Shown here: piece by piece, positions 10,860 to 23,479 of the stretch
Position numbering within the stretch: position 1 is the first letter of the stretch
How the letters are laid out: every line of letters starts with the position of its first letter
Assembly: GCA_028583605.1 (NCBI GenBank)
Contig: CM053328.1
Coordinates: 11,448,782 to 11,512,781 of the forward strand
Direction of reading: 5' to 3'
DNA: 64,000 bases
Origin: Dastarcus helophoroides
Taxonomy: Eukaryota > Arthropoda > Insecta > Coleoptera > Bothrideridae
Translations under genes and position numbers: made by a program
Notes under the pieces: model-generated
The model's database searches: none
What the model was told of the DNA's origin: nothing
Seen by the model: the letters and a program-made list of their open reading frames with translations, nothing else

Positions 10860-13800
10860 CAATTTTGCTCGAACAAGGTGAATTTTAAAAAGTCGAAGTT
10901 TTCAAAAATGTCAAAAACTCGAAAGAGTTCAAAAAAATTCAAAGATTCAAGAAAAAGTTAAATTTTAAAAAACGGCCCGAATTTTAAGAAAAAATGAAAA
11001 TTATGAAAAAGGTCGAAATTTTTAGTCGATATTTTGAAAAAAATAAAAATTTCAGAAAAGTCGAGACTTACAAGAAAGTCAAAATTTAAGCAGAAATAGT
11101 TTCGAAGAAAACCAAAAAAAGTCAAAATTTCGAGAAAAAACAAGTTCCGAAATATCGAAATTTTGAAATATTCGGAATTTAAAAAAAAAGTTAAGATTTT
11201 CACAAAGGTAAGTTAACATTTTTAATAGAGTTGAAAGTTTCAAAAAAAAGGAATTTTTCAAGAAAGTCAAAAATTGCAAAAAAGGTAAAAAAGTGGTCAA
11301 TTTTAAAAAATGGTTGAAATGTTTACAAAAAGCGGAATTTATGAAAAAAAAAAGATGGAAATTTAGAAAGTCGAGATTTTTCAGCGAAATAAAAGTTTTC
11401 AGAATAAGCGAAATCCCCCCAAAGAAATATAAAAAATATATGGAAAAGTCGAAGTTCTGAATAAAGGTTGAAATCTTCAAAAAAAAATAATTGAAAACGG
11501 TATACTTGGAAATATTCAATAGAAGTTAAAATTTTCAAGAAAATCAAACTTTTTAAGCCAAAATTAAAAAAATTAAATTTTTCAAAAATTTCGATTTTAA
11601 AAATTTAAAGCAAAAGCCGATATTTTGAAACCAAAAATTTTCAAGAGGTGAACGATTTAAAAAAATAATAAAAAAAGTAGTTTCCAAAAAACTGAAATTA
11701 AGGAGAAGACCAAGAGGGAACTCGAAATAAAAAAAAAACGCTAACATCGAATTTTTGAGATATAAGTTGGACTTTTGAAAAAATATCACAATTTTGTTAA
11801 AAAATTAAGAATATTCGGGTGTAACTTTGGTATAAACAAATTTAAAAAGTTGAAATTTTTAGCTTCAAAAATTTAAAAAAAAATGTTAACATTTTGGAAA
11901 AAGCCGACAAATTTTAGTCAAAATATTGAAAAACCTCGGAATTTTCATAGCTTAAATTTTCAAAACAAAAAATTTCAAAATAAATCAAAATTTTGAAAAA
12001 TAGCAGAACTTTAAAAAAGTCGAAATTTATCGAGTAAAAATTAAAAGAAAATTGAAGAGTAAAAAATTTTCAAAAAATTTCTATATTTGTAAAATAATTA
12101 ACATTTTCAAAAAAGTGTCACATTATCGCCTTATTTATCAAATTTAAAAAAAGTCAAAAATTTTGAAACAAGTTAAACCTTTGAAATAATTCACACTTTC
12201 TGTTAAACGTCTAAATTTAAAAATTGAGAATTTAAAAGAAACGGCCGAATTTAAGAAAGAAATGCGAATTATGTAAAAAAATCGACATTTTGAAAAACAC
12301 GATATTTTCGAAAATGTTGAAATTTAAAGAATGTCGAAAACAAAAAAAATTGAAAATTCACCAAAAGTCAAAATTTTAAAAAATAATTTAAATTCGAAAA
12401 AGTCTGCATTTTCAAAAAAATTCGAAATTTTGGAAAAAAATATCAAATTTTCAAAATATTTTTCAAAAAAGTCGAAAACTTAAAAACGTTGATATTTTGG
12501 AAAAAGTCAAAATTCTTAAAAATGTCGAAATGATTATGAAACGTCGAAATTTAAAAATTAAGAACAGGCAAAATTTTGAAAAAAATCAATTTTTGAAAAA
12601 AGTCTAAATTCAAAAATCGAGAATCTGAAGAAACGGCGGAATTAAAAAGACCGAATTATTTAAAACATTCGGGATTTTGAAACCATGAAAGGTTTAGAAA
12701 AAATTAAACTTTTCTGAAAATGTCGAAATTTGAAAATAACTCGAAATTTTGAAAAATAGCAAAACCTCAAAAAAGTTGATATTTAAATGAGTCAAAATTA
12801 AAAAAAAATGGAAAGGGTAAAATATTTCGAAAATATTTCTATATTTGAAAAGTAATTAACACTTTCAAAAAAGTGTTGCATTACCGCCCTATTTCTCAAA
12901 TTTAAAATTAAAAAAGTCAAAAATTTTCCAAAATTCAAAAATTTGAAAAAATTTAAAATTTCTGACAAAACGGCTAAATTTAAAAATTAAGAATTTATAA
13001 GAAACAGCAGAATTTAAGAATTATTTAAAAAAGTCGACATTTTGAAAAATAAATCTTGAAAAATGTTGAAATTTGAAGAAAGTCAAAATCAAAAAAAGAA
13101 TTAAAAATTTGCAAAAAGTCAAAATTAAAAAATCAAGAATCTAAAGAAACGGCGGAAAAAAAAATACGAATTATTTAAAAAATTAAGAGTTTTGAAACAT
13201 GTCGAGATTTAGAAAACATCCAAATTTTTAGAAAATGTCGAAATTTGCAAAAAGTCACAATTTTAAAACAAAATTAAAATTCGAAAATGTCGCCATTTTT
13301 AAAAAAAGTCAAAATTTTGGAAAAAATATTAAAATGTTCAAAACTTTTTTCAGAAAAAAAAACTAAAAACGTTCATATTTTGGAAAAAGTTCAAATTCTT
13401 AAAAATGTCGAAATGATTATAAAACGTTGGAATTTAAAAATTAAAAAAATGCGAAATTTTGAAAGAAATCAATTTTTGAAAAAAGTCTAAATTTTAAAAA
13501 TGGAGAATCTAAAGAAATGGCGAAATTGAATAAAAAACGAATTATTTAAAAAAAATCGAGATTTTGAAACAGGTCGAGATTTAGAAAAAATCGAAATTTT
13601 TGGAAAATGTTAAAATTTGAAGTCTACATTAAAAAAAATTAAAAGTTTAGAAAATAATGTCGATCAAAACTAAAAATTGTAAATACTAATCAAAACTTTG
13701 AAAGAAGTCAATATTTTGAAACAGTCAACATTTTTTAAGTAAATCCAAAATTTGAAAAACGATATTCTTGGAAATATTCAAAAGAAGTTAAAATTCTCAA

Positions 13801-14690
13801 TAAAATCCAAATTTTCAGCCAGATAAAAAAGAATAATTCCTGAAATTGTCAAATTTGAAATACTCAAAATTTCCAGCAAAAGTTGAAGATTTGAAAAAAG
13901 CCGATATATTGAAAAAATCAAAATTTTTAAACTAGAAATTATCAAGTCGTGAACATTTAAAAAAAATCAAAAATTAGAAAGAAATTTTTTGAAAAAAGTT
14001 CCAGAAGTCAATATTTTTTAAAAAAGTTCCAGAAGTCAATATTTTTTAAAAAGGCGAAATTTTCAAAAAATTGGAATTTTTCAAGCAAATTTCAAAGCTT
14101 TAAAACGATGTAAAAGTTAAAATCGAGTTTTAAAAAGTGAAAATTCTGAAAAATTGCAATTTTCAAAAAATAAAAAAAAAAAAAGTCAAAAGGTTAAACA
14201 TTTTAATGAATTATGAAATTTTCAAAAAAATTGAAAATTTTCAAGTCTACTTCTTATAAAAGCCGATATTTTCAAAAAAGCAGAATTTTTCAAAAGAAAT
14301 CGAAATTTATAACAAAGTAAAAATTTCCAGCAAGTTTCACAATGTTGAAATAAGTTGGAAATTCCAAAAACAGCTAAATTTTGAAGTGGAAATTTTGAAA
14401 TAGCTAAAATTTTCAGAATAAAAAGAAGAAAGAAGAAAGTCAAAATTACGAGAAGAAGTCGAAATGTTGAACAAAATTGGGAGTTCGAAATAAGTGCAAA
14501 TTTTAAAATGTCGAAATAAAATTAGAAATTAAAAACATCGAAATTTAAAAGTCCCCGAATCCCGATTAGTTGATATTTTGAATTATTTAAACCGAACTTT
14601 AAAAAAAATAAAACCTAGATTAAATGTTTAAGCATTTTTTTCTCATTAAAATATGAACTGAAAAAATGTTCACTTATTTTTAAAAATTAT
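10860..14690. repeat. A-rich cryptically simple block
   Basis: About 3.8 kb of degenerate AAAAAGTCGAAATTTTGAAAA units, opposite in polarity to 9331-10720. It contains local duplications: a TTAAGAATTT...GAAACGGC(G)GAATT motif near 12230, 12600, 12980 and 13140, and a 30-bp TTCCAGAAGTCAATATTTT tandem pair at 13996-14050. The Phe/Lys-rich frames are composition artefacts. Confidence 0.75.
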
Positions 14691-14700
14691 AAGTAAAAAA

Positions 14701-14820
14701 AAATCTTGTCCTCTGAAACGCGAAACGCGTTAGAGCAACCTTTGTTGTGTTTTTTAATCTTTCTTGGTTTCAGGGGACAATTTTTGAAGATAACCAAGGA
14801 CAAGTCCGTTCTACCAAAAT
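14701..14820 (-). mobile_element. foldback-family copy B (right arm, centre deleted)
   Basis: A left-arm scrap AAATCTTGTCCTCTGAAAC is joined directly to GCGAAACGCGTTAGAGCAAC, followed by TTGTTGTGTTTTTTAATC, TTGGTTTCAGGGGACAA and the outer end ACCAAGGACAAGTCCGTTC. It is inverted relative to the copy at 9226 and closes the A-rich block. Confidence 0.85.
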
Positions 14821-14865
14821 TATGATAATTATTTAGTTTCGAATGAAGTTAAGAAAAAATTCTTA

Positions 14866-15055
14866 AGTGCGTTTAGAATTAGACACTTTACTTCGTACAT
14901 TTCTCTCTGATATAGGTGTCAACTATCTTGAGTCAACTATCTATTCGAGACTCAGTTGGGAGGAGATAGTTGACACTTACGTCAGGGAGAAGATATATTT
15001 TATGTCAGAGAGAATAAAGTGTCTAGTGTAAACACACCCTAAATCTATGTTCAAG
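14866..15055. mobile_element. foldback MITE with TAGACACTTTA termini
   Basis: Left arm TAGACACTTTACTTCG ... GGTGTCAACTATCTTGAGTC pairs with right arm GACTCAGTTGGGAGGAGATA ... AATAAAGTGTCTAGT. The arms also share CTCTCTGA/TCAGAGAG. It is about 190 bp with no coding capacity. The family is not identified. Confidence 0.7.
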
Positions 15056-16680
15056 GTAAATGTGGCTACCTAAAAAAAGGGGGGAAGGCAAAGAATAACT
15101 ACTTCACCTTCTATGATTTTTTTGCCATCTATTCAAGTAGATTACATAAAATCTGCCCTTGTAACACAGATGATTAATTCAAAGAATTCCTTCTCAAATA
15201 TTTATATTGGCTCTTTAGAAGTTTAAAAATCAAATAAACAATACAATTTAAAAAAATACTCATAAAAATATGTATATTTTCTTTAATCAAATAAGTCTGT
15301 TTGTCAACTATGAAAAATAATTTTGACGTAATATAAATAAAAACGTCTTATCTACTTAAATTATAGAATTGATAAAAATGCACCAAATTACATATTGTGC
15401 AAATACATTAAATTATTGTTAGAATTAACAATGCAGTATGCCGTAAACACATAACAATGCAAAATAAAGAAAAAGTAATCCCTATTAATGCTCCACGCAA
15501 ACATTATCTGAATAATAAGTTTGGTAAAAAGAAAAAATAAAAATTAAGCGATTAGTTCGTAGGCATAATAAAAATAAAATCGTCCGGCTTACATCTGATA
15601 ACATTGGTACCCCAAGATTTCACACATCAGCATAATTTTCTAGTTTCATGGAAAAATTTCAATCATATCCCGCATTATTCCTTTTTTTTATATTTGTCAT
15701 GTTAACGACTCCCTGACCTTCCATCTCACATCTCAGTAGCATAAACGCAAAGGCAATTAAACTAAATAGGCGACCTTGATAAAAACTTCGCTTTGTCCCA
15801 GCGCAATTCGTTTCCAAACTCTTCGATTATCATTTTTAATCTATCGCCTTTCAATGAGTATCAGCATCGCTGTATCGTTTCCTGATCACAATTCGCGAAT
15901 TAGATGTCTTATTTGTCGCATTTGGCGTTTATTGAAATAAAACGCAGACAAGCAGCGTCTGTATTATAAATGTCAAATAAAAACCAAGTACTGTCTAGGT
16001 CGTAAAATGGGCAATAAAAATATGTTTGGAGCGAAACAATCAGCACAGTGCATAATGATGCAGTCGAATCCGTGTCTTCAGATGGAAGTCAGTATACAAT
16101 GTATTCTCGAGAGGTGTTCATGAATAACTTTTTTTTTGCTGTTTAACTTACACATGTACTTTGTACTTAGTCGAATATTAATTCACCCTGTTTTAGACTG
16201 TTGCTCTATTCAATTCACTTTGTATTCAAACCAGGGGCTTTCCAACCGGTGTTGCATTGCGTGTCCAACACGCAGCCTTTCCATTTTGGGGAGGCTAAAC
16301 TTGCACTCAATAAAAATCTTAATTCACTCACGAAATTGTCTAATTTTTTTTAATAATCTGAACAGTACGGTAAGGTCGATATTTCAAGTTAGCATCTATA
16401 TAGACAAGGAGGTCAAACGTGTTTCAGGCCCATTCAAAATCCAAAGAGATAACAGCAGTGGCGTGTTCTTTAGAGAATCTATGGAGGCACAGCTTCCCTT
16501 GCAAAGTAAAAATATTCATATTCATTTTATTTTAAAGCCTGCGACCACTATTTCTGATATTAGTAACGCTTATGATCGAAATTTACCAATTGTGTCTATA
16601 GAGTAATGTGTTTGTAGAGTAACAACCTCAATTATTTTTGACATAAATAATTTATTCGTATACAAATTCTTAAGTGGAAG
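15056..16680. other. intron segment of normal complexity; unrecognised frame and possible hAT terminus
   Basis: AT-rich but not simple-sequence. It carries a 156-codon plus-strand frame (16136-16606) with no recognisable domain. Within it, from about 16232, CAGGGGCTTTCCAACCGG resembles the CAGGGGTYNNCAACC end of hAT transposons; no matching right end was found. I would not call the frame a gene. The rest holds nothing I can name. Confidence 0.45.
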
Positions 16681-18220
16681 TATAGAACATTGAAAATTTT
16701 ATTGAAAATGTCGATTTTTTTCAAAATTGTTTTTGTAAATGTTGAATGTTTTCAAAATTTTAATTTTTTTTTGAATATTTATTGATTTTATTTAATATTT
16801 ATGCCACCCAGTTTGAAAATATTTAAATTTTTATTACTAAAAGTTTAATTAATAAACATACGTTTCCGACCAATAAGAGTGCACCATGAAGAAATTTTTT
16901 GAATAATTTGACCTTTCAAATTTAAGATTATTATTGAAAACTTCGACTTTTTTGAAAATTTAAACATTGCAAAATCTTTTTCGAAATTTCTTTTAAAATT
17001 TTGACTTTTTTCTTAAAATTTCAACCTTTTTTTTCAAAATGTTAACTTTTTTGAAAATCTTGACCTATTCAATATATCACCATTTTTTAAAATTAAATTT
17101 CATGTTTTTTTTAATCCGGCTTTTGGTGAAAGCTTCAACATTTGAAAAATAATCTATTTTTTTTTTCAATAGTTGACTTTTTCCAGAAATTTCAATTTAC
17201 TGTATTGACAATTTCAACCCTTTTAAAAAGAAACTCAACCAATTTAAAAAAAAAAGGTATACTTTTCAAAATTGTGATGTTAGCAACATTTTTCGACTTG
17301 TATGTCAAAATTTAGACGTTTTTAAAGTTCGAAATGTTAACCACAGTTGAAACCGGATATAACGACATTGAAGAGGCCATAAACTATGGACGCTGTAAGC
17401 GGTAGTTGTTATAAGCAATATGACTGGCAGTACAGTTAGCTTTTAAAATAATCGCCGGGACCTTGCCATTTAGTCGTAATAACCGATGCGTCGTTGTAAA
17501 CGATGTCGTTATATTCGGTTTTGACTGCATTTCTCAAAAAATCACAAAAATACTTTTTTTTGAACATTTCGAATATTCTAAAAATTTTGACTTTTTTTTA
17601 AGAATTTCGACTTTTTTTACAAATCCAGATAACAAAATTGACACTTTTTTAAAATGTAGGCCTTTTCTTGAAATTCTGACTGAATATTTGTACTTTTTTC
17701 ATAATATTGACTTTTTTTAATTTCGACTTTTTTCCAAATTCGACTCTTTTCCAAATTCGACTTTTTGTTAATTAAGTAAAACTTTTTTTGAAAAATTACT
17801 TTTTGTTGAATATTTGAACTATTTATTTGAAAAGATAAAGATTTTTCAAAATATCCATTTTTTCTCAAAAATATACAAACATTCTTAAAACCTTTTTACT
17901 AAAAATCTCGACTTTTTGAAAATTAAGACCAAAAAATTGAAACTATCCAAAATTCCGGCTTCTTTTGAAATTCCGACTGAAAATTTTGGCGAATATTTCA
18001 ATATAGTTTAAAATATCTTGCCTTATTTTCCAATAAACTTTAATTTTTGTTCAAAATTTTTACTTACGTTAAAAATCATTTTTGAAAATTTGATTTTTTC
18101 TAAAATCTACTTTTTTCGTGATATTTTTTAAAAATATCTAAGTTTTTCTAAAATTAAACTTTTTCTGGAATTTTGTATTATTTTTGAAAATATTGATTGA
18201 AACATTTCGATTTTTTATAA
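16681..18220. repeat. T-rich cryptically simple block
   Basis: Degenerate TTTTTCAAAATTTCGACTTT units on the plus strand, interrupted by a 185-bp MITE at 17343-17527. No gene. Confidence 0.65.
17343..17527. mobile_element. short MITE with pogo/Tigger-like CAGT ends
   Basis: Terminal inverted repeats: CAGTTGAAACCGGATATAAC at the left, and GTTATATTCGGTTTTGACTG at the right, with a few mismatches over about 24 bp. The interior is GC-richer than the surroundings. CAGT-starting ends are typical of pogo/Tigger elements. A TA target duplication is not clear. Confidence 0.65.
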
Positions 18221-18229
18221 TTCTAAATT

Positions 18230-19390
18230 ATCATAACTTTTTTGTGCACCCACGTATATGAATTTTAAATGGGTTATTTCATTTCCCCATATTTTTTACG
18301 TAAAAAAGGTGTAATTTCGATTTTTTCGTATAATTATGGAATGAATTGTAATATAGGCTCGAAATTTAGCACAAGGGAGTTTCTTAAGTAGACAAACTCC
18401 AATTTGGTAATATATTACCAATAGCTGATAGGGGGCGCTACCTGCGCTATCCTGCATAATTCCAAATCATTATAACTTTTTTGTGCACTTACGTTTATTA
18501 ATTAAAATGGGTCATTTTATTTTCCTATCTTTTTTACGTAAAAAAGGTGTACTTTCTGAAAGTTGGTACGAGCAACCGTTTCTAAGATATTTGCCTTTAA
18601 AGCTTGACGTGCCTTGGTTTTAAATTACTAACATATTAAATTTCCAAAGAAGGCTTAAAAAAAAGTAATCATAAGACAGCTTTGAAACTAATTTATGTCA
18701 AATACTACTTTGCTGATAATATTATTATCTAAATTTTGAAAATCTCAATAAAGAAAATCCAAAAAATTAATAATTAAATTTAAGAAAACAAATCAAGACG
18801 TAATTTATTTTCTAACATAGAGAGGTCAAATATGATCTCTGAGTCCGCATCAAAAATTTTAATAGTCTGGGTGGTCAAAGCAGATATTTGAAGATGAATT
18901 TTAATAAGACAGCTAGATTTTTAATTGTTTACAATCCCTTTACATGCAAAAGGTAATTTCCCACATACTTATTTTTGAAAATAAATTTTGTTTTGGCACT
19001 TTATTTAGATTTGCTTTAGAAATTAAAAAAAAAATGTGTAATAATAATGTCAGTAGAGTAATATTCGATATAACTATTTTAGTCAGTTTTATTACCTTTA
19101 TTTCGAAACCTACTGCAAAAAATTCACATTTACATAACTTAGAATAAACGTACGGCAAACTTTGAAGGCAAATATCTTGAAAACGGTTGCTTGCATCAAC
19201 ATTTAGAAAGTATATCTTTTTTACGTAAAATAAGTGTACATAAAGGCGCTAAAAAGTTATGATGCTTTAGGTAGCGCAAGTGGCGCCCCCTATGAGTTGC
19301 TGACAATCTGTTAGCAAATTAGAATTTATTCACCAAAGAAACCCCCTATGCCAAATTTCTTGTCTATAGTGAAATGTGTTCATCAGTTAT
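18230..19390. mobile_element. long-TIR element (~250-bp inverted arms)
   Basis: The left arm (about 18360-18615) and right arm (about 19148-19368) are diverged inverted repeats. They share TAGGGGGCGC(T/C)AC, TTACGTAAAAAAG, AGCAACCGTTTTC-type and AAGATATTTGCCTT blocks. The 500-bp centre is AT-rich and noncoding. A second partial copy of the arm's TTTTTTGTGCAC...TTACGTAAAAAAGGTG section lies just outside at 18230-18320. No transposase is seen, so it is a non-autonomous or foldback element. Confidence 0.8.
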
Positions 19391-19419
19391 GCGAAAAAAT
19401 CACAGTTTTTTTTTCAACT

Positions 19420-19830
19420 TTGACACCCTGTATCTCTGTTAATATCAACTTTTGGTATAAGGTAAATGTGGCTAAATCACGTTATTTTTATACGAAAAAT
19501 CTACTCTTGCTCTATGTACTATTACTTATGGTCCACTCTGTATATAAAAATGGAAACTGACTGATATACATATTAACGCTTAGCCCAAACCGCAATTTCT
19601 AGGAACCCGAAATTTTGCACAGAGGTTCTTTTTGTAATGTAGGCGCACACTAAGAAGGGATTTTTGGAAATTCGATCTCTAAGGGGATCGACAGGGGCGT
19701 TAAAAATACGCTCTAACGCTGTCAGTGTAACGAATTTCGGTGACCAAATTCGAGTGGGCAGACAGTAAATTAAGATTTTTGACAGTGCGTTGACAGTTGT
19801 TTGCAATTTTTGAATAGGTAACCCTTTTTG
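19420..19830. repeat. dispersed-repeat fragments
   Basis: ACACCCTGTATCTCTGTT at about 19424 and TCTGTATATAAAAATGG at about 19540 look like transposon-end sequence. The 19570-19740 part (CCCGAAATTTTGCACAG, GATTTTTGGAAATTCGATC, AAGGGGATCG) has the style of insect interspersed repeats. No intact element or reading frame of note. Confidence 0.4.
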
Positions 19831-19984
19831 TCGATTAAAATTTTAGTTTATCGATTAAACTGATAAATGACTATTAGAGTGCCAAGATGTTTAAAACATC
19901 AATACTGTATTCAGTTGATGTATCGAAACATAGGTAAATTTATTCAATATTCGATGTATCACATGTTGAAAGTTCCCTGATTTA

Positions 19985-21230
19985 TTCAGTTTTTCAGCTT
20001 TTTTGAAAATTTTGACTTATTCCGGAAATCGTTTTTTCTAAATTGTTGACCATTTTCAATATTTTCATTTTTTAAATTTATACGAATTTTCTTCATAATT
20101 TCGACTGATTTTTTTTGAAAATTTTTTATAAAAATTTCGACTTTTTTTACAAGTTTACTTTAACCTTTATTTTTTTTTCAAATTTTAAATTTTTTGGAGA
20201 ATTTGGCCTTAAAAATTGCAAAATTTTTTATGAATGCATCTATTTTTCAAAATGTTGAAAATTTTTTCGGTTTTTTGTTATTTGAAAATTTAGATATTTT
20301 TAAATTGCTTGGTTTTTTTACAAGAAAGTAGAAATTCTCCACACAGTCAAAATTTCCAAAAAAAAGTCAAAATTTTGAAAAATGTTGGAAGCTTTCGTAG
20401 AAATAAAACTTTCAAAAAAGGTTAAGGATTACAAAGAAAACCAAGATTTAAAAAATGGGGAAAGTTTAAATTTTAATAAATAGTCTGAAATTTAAAAATT
20501 ATTCGAATTTATGTAGAACTGTCGAGATTTAAAAAAAGAATGAAGAATTTTCAGTGCAAACTTCTAGACACCCAAATTTCTGAAAAGCCTTAATTTTTGC
20601 ACGTTTTTCCAAAATTTTAATTATTTTTTTTGAAATTGCCTTTTACAAATTTCGACCTTTTTTAAAAATTTATTTATGTTTCCAAGTTTTTTTGAAAATT
20701 TTGACTTATTTCGAAAATCGCTTTTTTTGAATTTTTGACTATTTTTAATATTTTGATTCATTTAATTTCTAAGAATTTTCTTTATAATTCCGATTGATTT
20801 TTTTTGAAAATTTTAAATTCTTATAAACATTTTGACATTTTTCAAAATTTTTCTTTAAAATTTCCTATATTTTTCAAATTTTAACTTTTTTGGAAAATTC
20901 GGCTTTCTTAAAAATTGCGACATTTTTTAGTAATTCATTTATATTTTAAAGTGTTGAAAATTTTTCCGGTTTTTTGTGTTTTAAAAATTTAGATATTTTT
21001 AAATTGCGTGTTTTTTTTTAAAAGAAAGTGAGAATTCTCCCCACAGTCATAATTTCCAAAAAGTCAAAATTTTGAAAAATGTCAGAAGCTTGCACAGAAA
21101 GTTAAAACTTTCAAAAAAGTTCAGGATTACAAAAAAACTAATATTTAAAATATGGCCAAATTTTCGAAAAAAAATAGTCTGTAATTTTAGTGAAATCTTC
21201 TAAACACCCAAATTTTCGGAAAGCCTTAAT
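19985..21230. repeat. direct duplication, period ~650-690 bp
   Basis: Two diverged copies. Both start with CTTTTTTGAAAATTTTGACTT-like sequence (about 19999 and 20686). Both pass ATTTTTTTTGAAAATTTT, GTTTTTTGT, TTAGATATTTTTAAATTGC and AGAATTCTCC/AAATTCTCC-ACAGTC. Both end CTTCTA(G/A)ACACCCAAATTT then AAAGCCTTAATT (about 20562 and 21207). Within each copy the polarity changes from T-rich to A-rich. Confidence 0.8.
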
Positions 21231-22400
21231 TCCGATAAAAGTTCAAAATTATCAAAAATTTAAATTTTTATTGATTAAAACTTTGAGAAAAAAATTAAAA
21301 AGTCGCAAATCTTAGAAAGAAAATCAATTTAAAAAAATATCGAAGTTTTCAAAAAAAGGGTGATGTCCAAAAAGGCCAAAATGTTGAAAAACATCGACAT
21401 TTTGAAAAAAGTTTAAATTTTGGAAATAAAACCAGAACTTTAAAATGCAACGAATTTTTTGCAAAATTATCCAACATTTCAACAAGAGTCGATTAAAAAA
21501 AATCGATATTTTCAGATAAAGGCGAAATTTTTAAAAAAGTGAAAATTTCTAAAAATCAAAATATTGAAAAATGACCAAATTTCGAAAAATTTTAAAATCT
21601 TAGAAAATTAGGATTTAAAAAAAATTAAACTTTTGAAGAATTATGTTAACATTTTGAAAAGATACAATTAACGGGCCACCCTTTCAAAAAATTCAAGAAA
21701 TTTGATAAAATGAAGATATTTTCTAAAAGGCTTTAAAAAAGTTACAATTTTAAAAAATAAGTTGGAAATTTAGAAAAAATGTCGGAAAGTCAAAGTTTTC
21801 AAAAGGTGTCAAAATTTTCGAAAATAATATCTACATTTTTAAAATCCAAAATAAAAAAAAACATTTTTTAAACGAAGATTTAAAAAAGTCTAAAGTCTTA
21901 AAACCCCTTTTGACAAGAAGTCGAAATTTTGAAAAATTTTTCAAAATAATGGACATTTTAAAAAATCTTCGGTGACGAGCTTTCCAAAAACACTACAATT
22001 TTTAAAAGGGAAAGATTTAAAAAAAAGGCGAAATATTCAAAAAAAGTAAAATTTTGAAAAGAGTTGATATTTCGCTTAGATGAAAACTGTATGAAAAAAA
22101 AAAGTTTACGCGAAAGTTTTGAAAAAGTCAAAATTTGGATATAAAATCTGAATTACAGCACAATTCATTTAAAAAACCTGACATTTTGATTTTTCCAGCG
22201 AAACTGAAATTTCAGAGATTTTAAATTAAAAAAATTGAAATGTTTAAAAAGTAAAACTTTTCAAAAAGGTGAACTGTTCGATACGTTGAATAACAGTAAA
22301 AAAAATCGAAAATTTGAGAGGCGAAATTTTAAAAGTCGAAACTTTGAAAAATACTAAATTTAAAAAGGCAGACATTGCTAAAAAAATTATTTAAGCAAAT
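21231..22400. repeat. A-rich cryptically simple block
   Basis: Degenerate AAAAAGTCAAAATTTTGAAAA units; no gene. Confidence 0.65.
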
Positions 22401-23150
22401 TAAAGTAGTGGCAGTGAATAGTGAATGGGATCGGGTGACATATCAGCTAGTTTCTAGATAAAGCAGAAATGGCAAAATAAGAATTCAAATGGAGAGAAAA
22501 ATCGAAATTTCGATAAAAAATCGAACTTAGTAAAAAAAACTTTTAACATCGAAAATGATCGTATATTTTGTAGTATGTATTTATTGAAAACCTAGAGGAA
22601 TGGTGCACAAAAAAAGAATCATTCGCGTAAGTTGCCAGGCAGTTGTAAAGTTACTTGATAATTTATTGACATAATTGGATAATGTAAAAGCCAACCTTAA
22701 GTTAATTACAGTAATATTCTCTTATAACGAACCCCCTTATTACGAACTTTCGCTTATAAAGAACCAATCTGTAATGTTTGACGTTTTGACATTTTTATTC
22801 GAAATTTAGACTTTAATCTGGTAATGTCAATTTGTTTTTATCAGAATTTTAATAAACGTTTGTATAAACATGCGATTTTATCATTTTGACTGTTTTTTAC
22901 TTTTCCCTCGAAATTTTATCTGCAAATTTCTAACTCTTCCGAGTTTGAAGTTTGCTCCGGTCGTCAACACGGCGAACCTGCTTATGTTTTACTGGTTGCC
23001 TATCTCAAATTCCTTATTTGAATGTTTCCTCAATGGCCTAAATGAAATTATCAGAAGTGGCGGAAGAATTTGATACGTCTAGAGTATTTTTTAAGTCTTA
23101 CGTTTTATGGGGCACCTAAGACTATTTCTTACATGCTTTATTTACGCCAA
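22400..23150. other. mixed AT-rich intron; possible pogo-like end
   Basis: At about 22708, CAGTAATATTCTCTTATAAC then CGAACCCCCTTATTACGAAC resembles a pogo/Tigger-type terminus (CAGT...TATAACGAAC). No partner end was found. The short frame 22870-23073 has no recognisable features. Confidence 0.3.
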
Positions 23151-23157
23151 TGGCGTA

Positions 23158-23455
23158 ATTTATTATTATTATTAAATGCAAGTGGGAACTACATAATACG
23201 GCGTCTCTCGCACGCAAGCTTCTACATCCTTTTATCTTGCCAATCGTTGTCTCTCATACACCTGTCCTGCATTGCTCGAGTCACTCCTTCGTTCCATGAG
23301 AGTTTCGGCCTTCCTCTTTTTTTTTTCGTGTTAGGGTTTCCCATGAAATATTTTTGACGGTCCCGTTTATCTGGCATTCGTCTTAAATGTCCGTACCAAT
23401 TTAACCTCCTTTCTTCTATTGTATCCAAAATATTCACGATCCTTCTGCTAAAACT
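23158..23455 (-). pseudogene. LINE (non-LTR retrotransposon) 3' end fragment
   Basis: The minus-strand frame reads SRRIVNILDTIEERRLNWYG, then HLRRMPDKR, RGRPKLSWNEGV and DNDWQDKRM, a stop, and KLACERRRIM. This RRL.W.GH..RMP...RGRP..W tail is the hallmark C-terminus of many insect non-LTR retrotransposon reverse transcriptases. It is followed on the minus strand by a (TAA)n tail at 23173-23158. It is 5'-truncated with at least one premature stop, so dead. The minus orientation matches broad transcription. Confidence 0.85.
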
Positions 23456-23479
23456 ACCTAGTCTCTGATTGCATTTAAG

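Noticed and set aside
10958..11789. Cluster of Phe/Lys-rich frames of 70-146 codons
   Set aside because: The A-rich simple block has few stop-forming contexts in some frames. The peptides are degenerate FLKISTFF-type repeats with no domain.
16136..16606. 156-codon plus-strand frame
   Set aside because: No domain, no splice context, and it overlaps a hAT-like terminus in the opposite sense to broad; kept only as a note in the region entry.
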